64,000 nucleotides of DNA, from assembly GCF_023074175.1 (NCBI RefSeq), contig NZ_JADPKS010000173.1, positions 1 through 64,000 of the forward strand, in the 5' to 3' direction. A model generated the notes under the pieces. The model did no database searches and was not told the DNA's origin. It saw nothing but the letters and a program-made list of their open reading frames with translations. The first letter of the stretch is position 1. The number at the start of each line of letters is the position of its first letter. Shown one piece after another: positions 1-8,211 of this stretch. A program made the position numbers and the translations under genes. The stretch comes from Bradyrhizobium sp. 139 (GTDB lineage Bacteria; Pseudomonadota; Alphaproteobacteria; Rhizobiales; Xanthobacteraceae).

Positions 1-4
1 GCTT

Positions 5-73
5 GCCTTCCAACCAAGCCGCGCGACGCGCGCCACAAATAGCGCCGTAGCTAGCGCGGCTTGGCTGGAAGGC
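5..73. repeat. Long imperfect inverted repeat
   Basis: Two 19-nt arms (5-23 and 55-73) are complementary with one mismatch and enclose a 31-nt loop. The hairpin lies ahead of the first gene of the window. It could be the terminator of a gene to the left or a member of a dispersed palindrome family. No T-tract follows, so a simple intrinsic terminator is not certain. Confidence 0.55.
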
Positions 74-135
74 TGCCCGGGGCCCGTTACCCCATCTACG
101 ATGCCTCCAATCAACAATGATTGGGAGCAATACCC

Positions 136-1032
136 ATGAGCTCACTCGCCGACAAGCAGGGTCCGCGTTATCGCCACACGGCCGAAGACGGCGCGCCTTA
201 TGAGACCATCGGGGTCGAAAAGCTGACGCCGATCATCGGCGCGGAAATCTCCGGCGTCGATATCGGTGAGCTCGTCTCGGACGATGCTCGCTCCAACCGG
301 CAGATGGACGAGATCCACCGCGCGCTGGCCGAAAACCTCGTGATCTTCTTCCGCGATCAACACATCACGCCAAAACAGCATCTCGCCTTCGGCCGCAAAT
401 TCGGCGAGCTGCATTTCCATCCCGCCGCGCCGCACGAGGACGAAGACCCGGCGCTGATGAAGATTTATGCGGATGCGAACTCGCCACGCGCCAATGGCGA
501 GGGCTGGCATTCCGACGTATCCTGCGATCTCGAGCCGCCGATGGGATCGATCCTCTACATCAAGCAGTGCCCGCCGCGCGGCGGCGACACGCTGTTCGCC
601 AGCATGTATGCGGCTTATGAGGCGCTGTCGGACCGTATGAAGGCCTATCTCGACGGATTGACGGCGCTGCATGACGGCGAGCCGATCTATCGCGGCCTCT
701 ACGCCAATTACGGCGTCGCGGACCGTCCCTCCTATCCGAACGCCGAGCATCCCGTGCTGCGCACCCATCCGGTCACGGGCAAGAAGGCGCTCTACGTCAA
801 CCGCGGCTTCACCCGCCACATCAACGGCATCCCGCGCGACGAGAGCGACGCGATGCTCGCCTATCTCTACCAGCAAGCCGAGAACCCGCTGTTCCAGTGC
901 CGCTTCCGCTGGACCGAGAACGCCATCGCGTTCTGGGACAACCGCTGCACCCAGCACCGCGCGATGTGGGATTACTGGCCGCATACGCGCTCAGGGACGC
1001 GCGTGACGGTGAAGGGGAAGCGGCCGGTTTAA
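136..1032 (+). CDS. TauD/TfdA-family 2-oxoglutarate-dependent dioxygenase
   Basis: Probable Fe(II)/2-oxoglutarate dioxygenase of the taurine/2,4-D dioxygenase family, 298 aa, typical length. The iron ligands are visible: H125 and D127 in GWHSDVS and the distal H274 in CTQHRAMWDY. R289, in the GTRVTV segment, is the likely 2-oxoglutarate carboxylate-binding arginine. The ATG at 136 is preferred over the in-frame TTG at 121 because GGGAG sits 8 nt upstream of it. The substrate cannot be read from the sequence; taurine, sulfonates, aryloxyalkanoates and others are possible. The Rieske oxygenase downstream lies beyond a palindromic repeat, so co-transcription is uncertain. Confidence 0.88.
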   Translation: MSSLADKQGPRYRHTAEDGAPYETIGVEKLTPIIGAEISGVDIGELVSDDARSNRQMDEIHRALAENLVIFFRDQHITPKQHLAFGRKFGELHFHPAAPHEDEDPALMKIYADANSPRANGEGWHSDVSCDLEPPMGSILYIKQCPPRGGDTLFASMYAAYEALSDRMKAYLDGLTALHDGEPIYRGLYANYGVADRPSYPNAEHPVLRTHPVTGKKALYVNRGFTRHINGIPRDESDAMLAYLYQQAENPLFQCRFRWTENAIAFWDNRCTQHRAMWDYWPHTRSGTRVTVKGKRPV

Positions 1033-1042
1033 CAGGAGCGTA

Positions 1043-1120
1043 GGGCGGATTAGCGAAGCGCAATCCGCCATCTCCGGCCGCGGCGCGACAACCCGCGGCC
1101 TACGCTTCGCTAACCCGCCC
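1043..1120. repeat. Palindromic intergenic repeat (GGGCGGATTAGCGAAGCG family)
   Basis: An 18-nt left arm at 1043-1060 and right arm at 1103-1120 pair with one mismatch. The same core (TAGGGCGG.TTAGCGAAGCG) recurs at 42965-43001, so this is a dispersed REP-like element. It fills most of the gap between the two dioxygenase genes. Confidence 0.75.
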
Positions 1121-1207
1121 GACGCACTACGGACCGCGTTCTGCGTTGACGTCTTCCCGCGCCCGCGCCAATCTTGCCGTAAACAAAGACCGTCGGGAGA
1201 ATTCTCC

Positions 1208-2545
1208 ATGCTCCGCGCCGACGACAACAAATTCCTGACCGAGTCCGGCCCCGGAACGGGCATGGGCGAGCTGTTGCGCCGGTTCTGGATTCCCGTGGCT
1301 CTCTCCGAAGAGCTTCCCGAGCCCGACGGTGAGCCAAAAAAGATCGTCGTGCTCGGCGAAGAGCTGCTTGCGTTCCGCGACACGCGCGGGATCGTCGGAA
1401 TCATCGATCAATACTGCCCACATCGCGGCGCCAATCTCTGGCTCGGACGCAATGAGGAATGCGGCATCCGGTGTGTCTATCATGGCTGGAAGTTCGACAC
1501 CGACGGAAGGTGCGTCGACATGCCGACCTCCTATCCCGATCTCAACGCAAAAGACCTCATCCGCATCAAATCCTATCCGGTGCGCGAATGGGGCGAGATG
1601 ATCTGGGCCTATATGGGCCCGCTTGAGGCCATGCCCGAGCTGCCCGATCTCGAAATGGCGCTGCTGCCGGCCTCGCACCGCTACGTCAGCAAGAAATGGC
1701 AGGACTGCAACTGGGTGCAGGCACTGGAAGGCTCGATCGATACGGCGCATTTCACTTTCGCGCATCTCTCCTTCGACAAGGAGGAGAACGAGATTTTGGA
1801 CATCAGGAAGCACTTTGTGAATCCGATCGCGCGGATGTCGAGCGACCACATGCGCTGGATCGCCGAGGACCCGCGGCCCGTGATCAAGATCGCCCCGCAC
1901 GACGCCGGCCTCACCATCGCCGGCGGCAGGCTCACCGGCGGCGACAACATTTATTGGCGCATCGCGCAATTCCTGATGCCGTTCCATGCCTACGCGCCGA
2001 GCGCGATGCCGGGCGAAAACATCTTTGGCCAGACTTTCGTGCCTGTTACCGACACCAATTGCTGGATTTACACCTATGCCTGGAATCCCGAGCGGCCGCT
2101 GACGCAAGCCGAGCGCGACGCCTTTGACCGCGGCAATGGCGTGATCGCGGAGGTGGGCGACAATTACGTGCCGCTGCGCCACAAGGGCAACGACTATTTG
2201 ATCGATCGCAAGCTCCAGAAGACCAGGAGCTACACCGGCATCAAGGGCGTCTCCGAGCAGGACGCCGCCGTGCAGGACAGCCAGGGGCCGATCGCCGACC
2301 GCACCCGCGAGCATCTCGGCCCCACCGATCTCGGCATCATGCATTTCCGCAAAACCGTGATGGACCTTGCGCGCGCACTCCAGCAGGGCGAGCCGCCGCC
2401 GCAGGCCGCGCATCAGGATCGTTACGCGGTGCGCTCCGGCGCCTGTGTCACCAGCAAGGCCAAGGATTTGCCCGCGGTGATGCTGGAACGCTTCGGCGAT
2501 GTCGCCGGCTTCGTCGGCCGGCCGCGGATTGCGGCAGCGGAGTAG
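1208..2545 (+). CDS. Rieske [2Fe-2S] aromatic ring oxygenase, large subunit (phthalate 4,5-dioxygenase-like)
   Basis: 445 aa, the length of single-component alpha subunits such as phthalate 4,5-dioxygenase or vanillate demethylase. The Rieske cluster ligands are C70 and H72 (CPHRG) and C89 and H92 (CVYHGW). The mononuclear iron site is marked by H181 and H186 in the D-x2-H-x4-H pattern of SIDTAHFTFAHL, with N168 nearby. GGGAGA precedes the ATG. The C-terminal GPIADRTREHLGPTD segment resembles phthalate dioxygenase-type proteins. No ferredoxin reductase is encoded in the window, so the electron donor must come from elsewhere. Substrate unknown; hydroxylation or O-demethylation of an aromatic acid is the best guess. 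Confidence 0.88.
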   Translation: MLRADDNKFLTESGPGTGMGELLRRFWIPVALSEELPEPDGEPKKIVVLGEELLAFRDTRGIVGIIDQYCPHRGANLWLGRNEECGIRCVYHGWKFDTDGRCVDMPTSYPDLNAKDLIRIKSYPVREWGEMIWAYMGPLEAMPELPDLEMALLPASHRYVSKKWQDCNWVQALEGSIDTAHFTFAHLSFDKEENEILDIRKHFVNPIARMSSDHMRWIAEDPRPVIKIAPHDAGLTIAGGRLTGGDNIYWRIAQFLMPFHAYAPSAMPGENIFGQTFVPVTDTNCWIYTYAWNPERPLTQAERDAFDRGNGVIAEVGDNYVPLRHKGNDYLIDRKLQKTRSYTGIKGVSEQDAAVQDSQGPIADRTREHLGPTDLGIMHFRKTVMDLARALQQGEPPPQAAHQDRYAVRSGACVTSKAKDLPAVMLERFGDVAGFVGRPRIAAAE

Positions 2546-2548
2546 GAT

Positions 2549-3352
2549 TTGGGGCAGTCGCGGGGCATCATCGTAAGTCTCGTCTTGACGCTCGTCGCGT
2601 CGATCCTGTTATCGTCGCTGGCACCTGCTGTCGCGCGAAAGACTGCGAATCCCAAGCCGCTGCAGTCGCCGGCCAAATGTGAGATGCCGAAATTCCGGAT
2701 CGTCGTGGATGCCGGGCATACCCCGGATTCCTACGGCGCGTTGAGTGCGCGCAATGATCCGGAATTCGGCTTCAATTTCCGGCTTGCAAGCCTCATCACG
2801 GCGAAGCTCAGGTCCGAAGGCTTTGCCGCCACCCGCCTGCTCGTCACGGACGGCAAGGCGCGGCCAAGCCTCTTCAAGCGCGTCGGTACCGCGAATGACG
2901 GCCGGGCCGATCTCTTTCTGTCGATCCATCACGATTCGGTGCCGGACAAGCTGCTCGAGACCTGGGAATTCGACGGCGCGAAGAGCCATTTCAGCGACCG
3001 GTTTTCGGGCCACTCGCTGTTCGTGTCGCAGCAAAATCCGCGCTTCGCCACCAGCCTGATGCTGGCCCGGATGATCGGCAGGCAGTTGAAGGAGCTGGGC
3101 CTGCACTATGCCAGCCAATACAGCCTGCCGGTGATGGGCCGCTACCGGCGCCAGTTGCTCGACAGGGATGTCGGCGTCTATCGCTATGACGGGCTCGTCG
3201 TGCTGTCGCGAACGAGAAGCGCGGCAGTGCTGCTCGAAGCCGGCTCGATCATCAACCGCGACGAGGAAATGGCGATGAACGCGCCGGAGCGGCAGGAACT
3301 GATTGCGGGAGCCGTGGCGGTGGCGATGAAGGAGTTTTGCGAGCGGCGGTAA
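2549..3352 (+). CDS. Exported N-acetylmuramoyl-L-alanine amidase (Amidase_3)
   Basis: Zinc amidase that cuts the lactyl-amide bond between MurNAc and the stem peptide in the periplasm. The first 30 residues form a signal peptide ending near AVAR. Zinc-site motifs are VVDAGHTP (H57) and SIHHDS (H127/H128), and the C-terminal LLEAGSI carries the likely catalytic glutamate. The TTG start has GGAG 6 nt upstream and lies only 3 nt after the Rieske gene stop, so it is probably translated from the same message although the functions look unrelated. 267 aa with no extra binding domain: a minimal enzyme. A later in-frame TTG at 2585 would shorten the signal peptide. Confidence 0.82.
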   Translation: MGQSRGIIVSLVLTLVASILLSSLAPAVARKTANPKPLQSPAKCEMPKFRIVVDAGHTPDSYGALSARNDPEFGFNFRLASLITAKLRSEGFAATRLLVTDGKARPSLFKRVGTANDGRADLFLSIHHDSVPDKLLETWEFDGAKSHFSDRFSGHSLFVSQQNPRFATSLMLARMIGRQLKELGLHYASQYSLPVMGRYRRQLLDRDVGVYRYDGLVVLSRTRSAAVLLEAGSIINRDEEMAMNAPERQELIAGAVAVAMKEFCERR

Positions 3353-3356
3353 CGGC

Positions 3357-3436
3357 CGTCATTGCGAGCGCAGCGAAACAATCCAGATTGTCCCTGCGGA
3401 AAGATTCGGGATTGCTTCGCTACACTCGCAATGACG
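3357..3436. repeat. Palindromic repeat (CGTCATTGCGAGCGCAGCGA family)
   Basis: The left arm begins CGTCATTGCGAG and the right arm ends CTCGCAATGACG; about 28 nt pair with a few mismatches around a central spacer. It sits between the convergent amidase and antiporter genes, where it may serve as a bidirectional terminator. Confidence 0.75.
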
Positions 3437-3441
3437 AGAAG

Positions 3442-5049
3442 CTACAGCGGCGCCCCGCGATATTCTCGGTTCGCCAGGCTCGCCTCTTCCAGGTCCAGGT
3501 CGCGTTCGATCCGGCGCCGCGTTTCGTCGGTGATCTGGCCCTCCCGCAGGAGGTTGTGGATGAACTTGCGCTCGGCGGCGATCAGGTCGCGGGTCAGCGC
3601 GGTACCGGCCGCGGAGACGTCGTGATGGGTGGGATCGAGCGAGTCCGGGAGCTGGTTGACGCGGATGTCGTGGCGGGCGCGCAGGAGCCGCATCACCTCG
3701 TCCGATACTTCGTTCTCCTCGGTCAGCGCGTCGAGCCACTTCAATGCCGCCTCGAGCGCCTGGCGGCGCGCCGTGATCTCGGCCTCGTGCTCGCTGACAT
3801 ATTCGTGGCGGCCGGCCTCGGCGATGCCGAGCCAGCGCACCACCGCCGGCAGTGCCAATCCGACGCCGATCAACGTGATGAAAATGACGCCGAAGGCCAC
3901 GAACAGGATCAGGTCGCGAAACGGAAAGGCCTCGCCGTTCGGCAACGTGAATGGCAGCGCCAGTGCGGCTGCGAGCGACACCGCGCCGCGCACACCGGTG
4001 AAGGCCAGCGTGAACGCCCACTGCCAGGGTGGTGACGGATCGCGCTCCCGCAGACTCCTGCTCAATACCCGCGGCAGATAGGTCGCGGGAAAGAGCCAGG
4101 CAAAGCGTGCAATCACGACGATCGCCACGACGACGGCGGTTGCGATCATGATGTCGTCGAGCGGGAACGCCTTCGACTTCTCGTAGAGCGCGCGCATCTG
4201 GAAGCCGGTGAGCAGGAACAGCAGGCCTTCGATCAAGTAGATCACGAGATCCCAGAAGAAGATGCCCTGCAGGCGCGTCGACGCGGAGATCAGCAGCGGC
4301 CCGTTCCAGCTCACATAGAGCCCGCAGGCCACTGTCGCGATCACGCCGGAGCCACCGACGTGCTCGGGCACCCAGTAGGAGACGTAAGGCGTGATCAGCG
4401 ACAGTGTCAGCTCGACCTGCGGGTCTCTGGACCATTTGCGGAAGCGCAGCGAGAGCCAGCCGACGCCGATGCCGAAGGCGATCTCACTGGCGACGATGAG
4501 GGCGAACTCGCCGGCCGCCAATGGCAGCGAGAAATGCCCGACCATGATCGCGGCCAGCGCGAAGCGGTAGAGGGTCAGCGCGGTGGCATCGTTGGCGAGC
4601 CCTTCGCCCTCGAGCACGACCAGGATCCGGCGCGGCATATGCAGCCGTCGCGCGATCGCGAGCGGCGCCACCACGTCGGGCGGCGCGACGATGGCTCCCA
4701 ACAGGAAGCCGATGGTCCAGGGCAGACCGATCAGGTAGTGCGTGGCGGCCGCCACCATCGCCGCAGTGAAAACCACCGCGCCGACCGCGAGCAGCACGAT
4801 GGGGCGGAGGTTCTTCCTGAACTCGCGCCAGCTCATGGCGACGCTCGCCGAGTAGATCAGCGGCGGCAGCACCATCAAAAGCACCAGTTCCGGCGGCAGT
4901 TCCACCGGCGGCATGCCCGGCACGAAGGCGAGGCCGACGCCGGCCAGCATCAGGAGAATAGCGGGTGCCACGTTGAAGCGGCGTGCGGCCAGCGCCACAC
5001 CCGCCAGCACGGCAAGCAGGATGAGAAAAATCTGAAACTTCGCTTCCAT
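3442..5049 (-). CDS. CPA1-family Na+/H+ antiporter
   Basis: Inner-membrane cation/proton antiporter, 535 aa with about 12 hydrophobic segments in the first 410 residues and a soluble C-terminal tail rich in charged residues. The electroneutral CPA1 signature N153-D154 is present in GEGLANDATAL, as is D125 in VAPPDVVAPL. The soluble tail from about residue 420 contains predicted helices typical of bacterial NhaP-type proteins. Likely role: pH and sodium homeostasis. Its head lies 48 bp from the beta-lactamase stop on the same strand, so the two may share a transcript. Confidence 0.88.
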   Translation of the reverse strand: MEAKFQIFLILLAVLAGVALAARRFNVAPAILLMLAGVGLAFVPGMPPVELPPELVLLMVLPPLIYSASVAMSWREFRKNLRPIVLLAVGAVVFTAAMVAAATHYLIGLPWTIGFLLGAIVAPPDVVAPLAIARRLHMPRRILVVLEGEGLANDATALTLYRFALAAIMVGHFSLPLAAGEFALIVASEIAFGIGVGWLSLRFRKWSRDPQVELTLSLITPYVSYWVPEHVGGSGVIATVACGLYVSWNGPLLISASTRLQGIFFWDLVIYLIEGLLFLLTGFQMRALYEKSKAFPLDDIMIATAVVVAIVVIARFAWLFPATYLPRVLSRSLRERDPSPPWQWAFTLAFTGVRGAVSLAAALALPFTLPNGEAFPFRDLILFVAFGVIFITLIGVGLALPAVVRWLGIAEAGRHEYVSEHEAEITARRQALEAALKWLDALTEENEVSDEVMRLLRARHDIRVNQLPDSLDPTHHDVSAAGTALTRDLIAAERKFIHNLLREGQITDETRRRIERDLDLEEASLANREYRGAPL

Positions 5050-5097
5050 GATGATCTGTCTTCACCCGGAAGCCGCCGCCAGGTCAATGCGTGCGGC

Positions 5098-5955
5098 TCA
5101 TACCAGCCGCTCGGCCACCATGCGTCCGATGCGCGCGAATACGGCTTCGATCTGCGCGGCGTTGGGCGTGCCGCCCTGGGTATAGGCCGCGATCAGGATC
5201 GGCGGGTCGGGCTTCGGCCAGGCGACCGCGATATCACCCGATGCATCCTTGCCGTTGTTGCCGGTCTTGTCGCCGATCTTCCAGCCTGCCGGCAGGCCGC
5301 CGCGCAGCCGGTTGGCGCCGGTCTTGCAGCCCACCATCCAGTCGGTGAGCTGCTCGCGCGATTTTTGCGACAGTGCATCACCCGTGACCAGCCGGCGCAG
5401 ATTACCTGCCATCGCCGCCGGCGTCGTGGTGTCATGGGGATCGCCGAGCGGTGAGCGGTTGAGCTCGGGCTCGTTGTGGTCGAGCCGCGAGGTGGTATCG
5501 CCGAGCGACCGCCAGAATGCCGTAAGCGCGGCGGGGCCGCCGATCCGCGCCAGCAGCAAATTGGCGCAGCTGTTGTCGCTGAGCTCGACGATCGCCTTGC
5601 ACATCTCGGTGACCGACATCGCGCCGGCGGCGAGATTTTGCTTGGCGACCGGCGCGTGGTCCAGCAAGTCGGCCTTGCCGTAGGGGATCACGGCCGCAAG
5701 CTGGTCCTCGCCGCGATCGACTCGCGCCAGCACGCAAGCCGCGAGCGAAGCCTTGAACGTCGAGCACATGACGAAGCGCTCGTCGGCGCGCCAGGCGAGC
5801 CTTGCGCCGGTCGCGAGGTTCTCGGCATAGACCCCGATCCGCCCACCGCTCTCGCGCTCATAGGCTTCGAGCTCCGGCGGCGCGTCTGCGGCAAGCGCCG
5901 GAGCAGCGGCCATCCAGCACAGCGAGGCGAGCAGCGAACGGCGGTCGAGCGACAT
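5098..5955 (-). CDS. Class A beta-lactamase
   Basis: Periplasmic serine beta-lactamase, 285 aa. All class A motifs are present: S65-T-F-K68 (Ambler S70-x-x-K73), S126-D-N128 (SDN loop), E162 in NEPELN (Ambler E166), and K230-T-G232 (KTG). A twin-arginine-like start, DRRSLLAS, followed by a hydrophobic stretch ending AALA suggests Tat export. C64 occupies Ambler 69, but no cysteine lies at Ambler 238, so the disulfide of class A carbapenemases is absent. No LysR-type ampR neighbour is seen. AGGAAA precedes the ATG. Probably an intrinsic chromosomal enzyme; its substrate range cannot be told from the sequence. Confidence 0.92.
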   Translation of the reverse strand: MSLDRRSLLASLCWMAAAPALAADAPPELEAYERESGGRIGVYAENLATGARLAWRADERFVMCSTFKASLAACVLARVDRGEDQLAAVIPYGKADLLDHAPVAKQNLAAGAMSVTEMCKAIVELSDNSCANLLLARIGGPAALTAFWRSLGDTTSRLDHNEPELNRSPLGDPHDTTTPAAMAGNLRRLVTGDALSQKSREQLTDWMVGCKTGANRLRGGLPAGWKIGDKTGNNGKDASGDIAVAWPKPDPPILIAAYTQGGTPNAAQIEAVFARIGRMVAERLV

Positions 5956-5973
5956 GGGGATTTCCTTTCTTCG

Positions 5974-6118
5974 CCTCTCCCCGCTTGCGGGGAGAGGCCG
6001 TATCGCATCGCAGAGGCGAGACGGGTGAGGGGGACTCTCCGCGAGTCCGTCTCTTACAGTGATTGCGGAAGCAGCCCCTCACCCCAACCCTCTCCCCGTA
6101 AGAACGGGGAGAGGGGCG
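5974..6118. repeat. Compound palindromic repeat (CCTCTCCCCGC / GGGGAGAGG family)
   Basis: Starts with a near-perfect hairpin at 5974-5997 (11-nt arms, 2-nt loop) and ends with a related CTCTCCCCG..CGGGGAGAG hairpin at about 6090-6116. Between them lies GACGGGTGAGGGGG with its rough complement CCCCTCACCCC. The same family recurs inside the urt operon at 38011-38133. Confidence 0.75.
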
Positions 6119-6128
6119 CACCTGCGCC

Positions 6129-6503
6129 TCACTCCCTGAGGTCATACCGATATGATTTCGACACGATCTGCCAGCCGCCGGCGAGCTTCATCGCCACCAG
6201 ATAGTCGGTGAAAAAGCGCGGCGGCAACTGGCACCTGACCTTGATGAAGGCGGTGTTGTCGTCCGAGCTGTCGATGGTGACGATGAAATCCTCGCGCGGC
6301 TTGCCTTCCGCCTTGGCGGAGGCGCGCTTGCGCACGCGATCGAGCCAGTCGGGCACGGTCAGCACTTGAAGCTCGCCCTTTTCGACCCAGCGCAAATCGG
6401 CGGAGGGATGGAAGATCGCGCCGAGCTTTTCGGCGTCGCCCTCGTAGAGTCCGTCGAAATAGGATTGCACGACGGCTTCGACGCTGGAACGGTTCTGGTT
6501 CAT
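6129..6503 (-). CDS. NTF2-like / lumazine-binding-type small protein
   Basis: 124-aa protein with the NTF2-like cone fold pattern: an N-terminal helix (VEAVVQSYFDGLYEGD), a histidine-containing loop (IFHPSADLRW) and a C-terminal strand (GGWQIVSKSYRYDL). It resembles the putative lumazine-binding subgroup of SnoaL/NTF2-like proteins, often stress-related or of unknown role. No catalytic residues can be assigned with confidence. It stands alone between a palindromic repeat and a divergently placed pseudogene. Confidence 0.75.
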   Translation of the reverse strand: MNQNRSSVEAVVQSYFDGLYEGDAEKLGAIFHPSADLRWVEKGELQVLTVPDWLDRVRKRASAKAEGKPREDFIVTIDSSDDNTAFIKVRCQLPPRFFTDYLVAMKLAGGWQIVSKSYRYDLRE

Positions 6504-6597
6504 GGGTCATCCCTTTGAATGATGGCTTGGGGCGAACTTAGTCGTACACACCAAAATGCGCTATGGGTGTCTGCCCCAATTGCGCGAGGACGTTGGA

Positions 6598-7037
6598 ATG
6601 ACCGGATCAGAAAATTCGAACGCTCGTATCATCGCCGGCGAATGCTACTGCCGTGCCGTGCGCTACGAGGTTGCGGACGAGTTCTCTTATGCGATGAATT
6701 GCCACTGTTCGAACTGCCGCCGCACCACCGGCTCTGCGTTCAAGCCGTTCGCCGGGATCGTGCAGGATAAGCTGCGCATCGTCCATGGTGAAGGCCAGCG
6801 CATCGTCTTCGGCGGCGACACCGCCCATGACGCCCACTGCGCCCGCTGCGGCTCGCTGCGGCTCGCTGCTTTATTCCCGGGTCCGCGAGGGAAAATGGGT
6901 CCATGTCGCCATGGGAACCCCTGGTCGATGCGCCCTCGATCCGGCCGAGCGCCCACATTTTCGTGGGCTCGAAGGCGCCCTGGCATGAGATCACGGACAA
7001 TCTGCCGCAATATCGGGGGCACACCGGGGATGGCTGA
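6598..7037 (+). pseudogene. GFA-family (CENP-V/GFA) zinc protein, frameshifted
   Basis: The first frame gives a clear GFA domain start: GECYCRAVRYE, CHCSNCRRTTG and CARCGSL, the zinc-cysteine pattern of glutathione-dependent formaldehyde-activating-like proteins. The rest of the domain continues in two other frames: LYSRVREGKWVHVAMGT, then LVDAPSIRPSAHIFVGSKAP and PWHEITDNLPQYRGHTG, ending at TGA 7035-7037. The first break is a 10-bp tandem duplication (copies at 6851-6860 and 6861-6870, last base differing). The second is one extra C in the run at 6918-6921. Removing both restores a single reading frame. GAGGA lies 7 nt before the ATG. Recent inactivation or a sequencing artefact is possible. 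Confidence 0.85.
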
Positions 7038-7064
7038 GGGAAACCAGGCCCGCACGCGCAATGG

Positions 7065-7466
7065 CAGCACGCGCCGTCGCTCACCAATCCCGTCAACGAC
7101 GGCTCGGCGATGGCCAGGACGCTGAAGGAGGCCGGCTTCGACATCGTCGATTCCCGGCACGATCTGTCGGCGCTGGACACGCGGCGCGTGCTGCGCGAAT
7201 TCGCCGATGCAACCCGCGATGCCGACATCGCCGTGGTCTACTATGCCGGCCACGGCATCGAGGTCGAAGGCTCGAATTATCTGATCCCTGTTGACGCCAA
7301 GCTCGAGCGCGACACCGCTGCTGCCGCCGGTGCAGGTCGTGCATCAGGCGGCGGGCAGGTTTTCTGCAATGGCGGCGGCTGCCATGCGGTCAGCCGCGGC
7401 TGCCATCTCGAATATCGTGGCGGCGGCGGCGCCGGCAACGTCGCCAATGCCGAGGTGTGCAACTAG
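7065..7466 (+). pseudogene. Caspase-like (peptidase C14) domain remnant
   Basis: From 7065 one frame reads QHAPSLTNPVNDGSAMART, then LKEAGFDIVDSRHDLS, ADIAVVYYAGHGIEVEG and NYLIPVDAKLERDT. This is the middle of a bacterial caspase-like domain, including the catalytic-histidine motif YYAGHG. The usual N-terminal strand (RVALVIGN..AY) is missing and the frame leaves homology after LERDT, before the catalytic cysteine region. The tail to the stop (GGGCHAVSRGC, GGGGAGNVANAEVCN) looks like the end of a different small cysteine-containing protein, suggesting a deletion join. The fragment is unlikely to be active. Confidence 0.7.
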
Positions 7467-7489
7467 GGATCTCGCACCATTCCTGACAT

Positions 7490-7509
7490 CGTCCCGGAAG
7501 GCCGGGACG
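7490..7509. terminator. Short GC-rich hairpin between convergent genes
   Basis: CGTCCCGG at 7490-7497 pairs perfectly with CCGGGACG at 7502-7509 around a 4-nt loop. It lies immediately downstream of the membrane protein gene on the minus strand and after the caspase remnant on the plus strand. It may be the shrunken core of the GTCGTCCCGG repeat family seen at 29072 and 63749. Confidence 0.45.
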
Positions 7510-7512
7510 GCG

Positions 7513-8202
7513 TTACGTCGAGATCGCGCTCGCCGCGATGTTCACTGTCAGCGCCAGCAGCGCGGTGTTGTAGATGAATGACACGATGCCGTGCGCTGTC
7601 GCGGTGCGGCGGATGATCTTGTCGGAGATGCCGACGTCGGAGACCTGCGCGGTCATCCCGATCACGAACGAGAAATAGACGAAGTCCCAATAGTCGGCGT
7701 GGCCTTCCTTGTCGCCGCTGGGAAACTGAAGGCCGCCCGGCGTGGCGTGACGATAATAATCATGCGCGTAATGCAGCGCGAAAGTCGTGTGCACGGCGGC
7801 CCAGGACAGCGCGATGGTGGCGATCGCGATGATCAGCTCCGCGGCGCCGCGGTGGGCGCCGAGTTCGGCGACAATCGCCGCGATGCTCGCGAACGCGCCG
7901 ATGGCCGTCACCAGCAGGATCACGAAGCGGCCGTCGTCCTGCATCGCGGCATTACGGCGGATATGCTGATGGTCGTTGTTCAGCATCATGAGGTAGACCA
8001 GAACCAGATAGGCCGCGATCAGCGCATCCCAACCGAGCACAAGCCGCGTCGCCAGCCGCAAGGAGCCGGGCAGTAGCAGGCAGACCAGGATCCCGAAACC
8101 GAGCGAAATGAATGTCCGCGGCCGCGCGTAAACCACGCGGATTGGCCGCGACATTTGGCGGAAGCGAACGAGGACGGGATCTTCTTTGTCGACGCCCGCC
8201 AT
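7513..8202 (-). CDS. DUF1345 inner-membrane protein
   Basis: 229-aa membrane protein with about six hydrophobic segments. It has the features of DUF1345: an early TM pair after a basic N-terminus (RPRTFISLGFGILVCLLLPG), the central HTTFALHYAHDYY segment, and YWDFVYFSFVIGMTAQVSDV near the third quarter. The family's biochemical function is unknown. It ends close to the polyprenyl synthase gene on the same strand (the synthase stop lies 9 nt beyond this start), so it is probably the second gene of that transcript, though no functional link is evident. Confidence 0.85.
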   Translation of the reverse strand: MAGVDKEDPVLVRFRQMSRPIRVVYARPRTFISLGFGILVCLLLPGSLRLATRLVLGWDALIAAYLVLVYLMMLNNDHQHIRRNAAMQDDGRFVILLVTAIGAFASIAAIVAELGAHRGAAELIIAIATIALSWAAVHTTFALHYAHDYYRHATPGGLQFPSGDKEGHADYWDFVYFSFVIGMTAQVSDVGISDKIIRRTATAHGIVSFIYNTALLALTVNIAASAIST

Positions 8203-8211
8203 CGATGAGCG

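Noticed and set aside
1127..2413. 428-codon minus-strand frame opposite the Rieske oxygenase
   Set aside because: The plus strand carries complete Rieske and iron-site motifs with a ribosome binding site; the minus frame has none.
5098..5955. Carbapenemase-type C69-C238 disulfide in the beta-lactamase
   Set aside because: Cysteine is present at Ambler 69, but the residue after KTG corresponding to 238 is asparagine.
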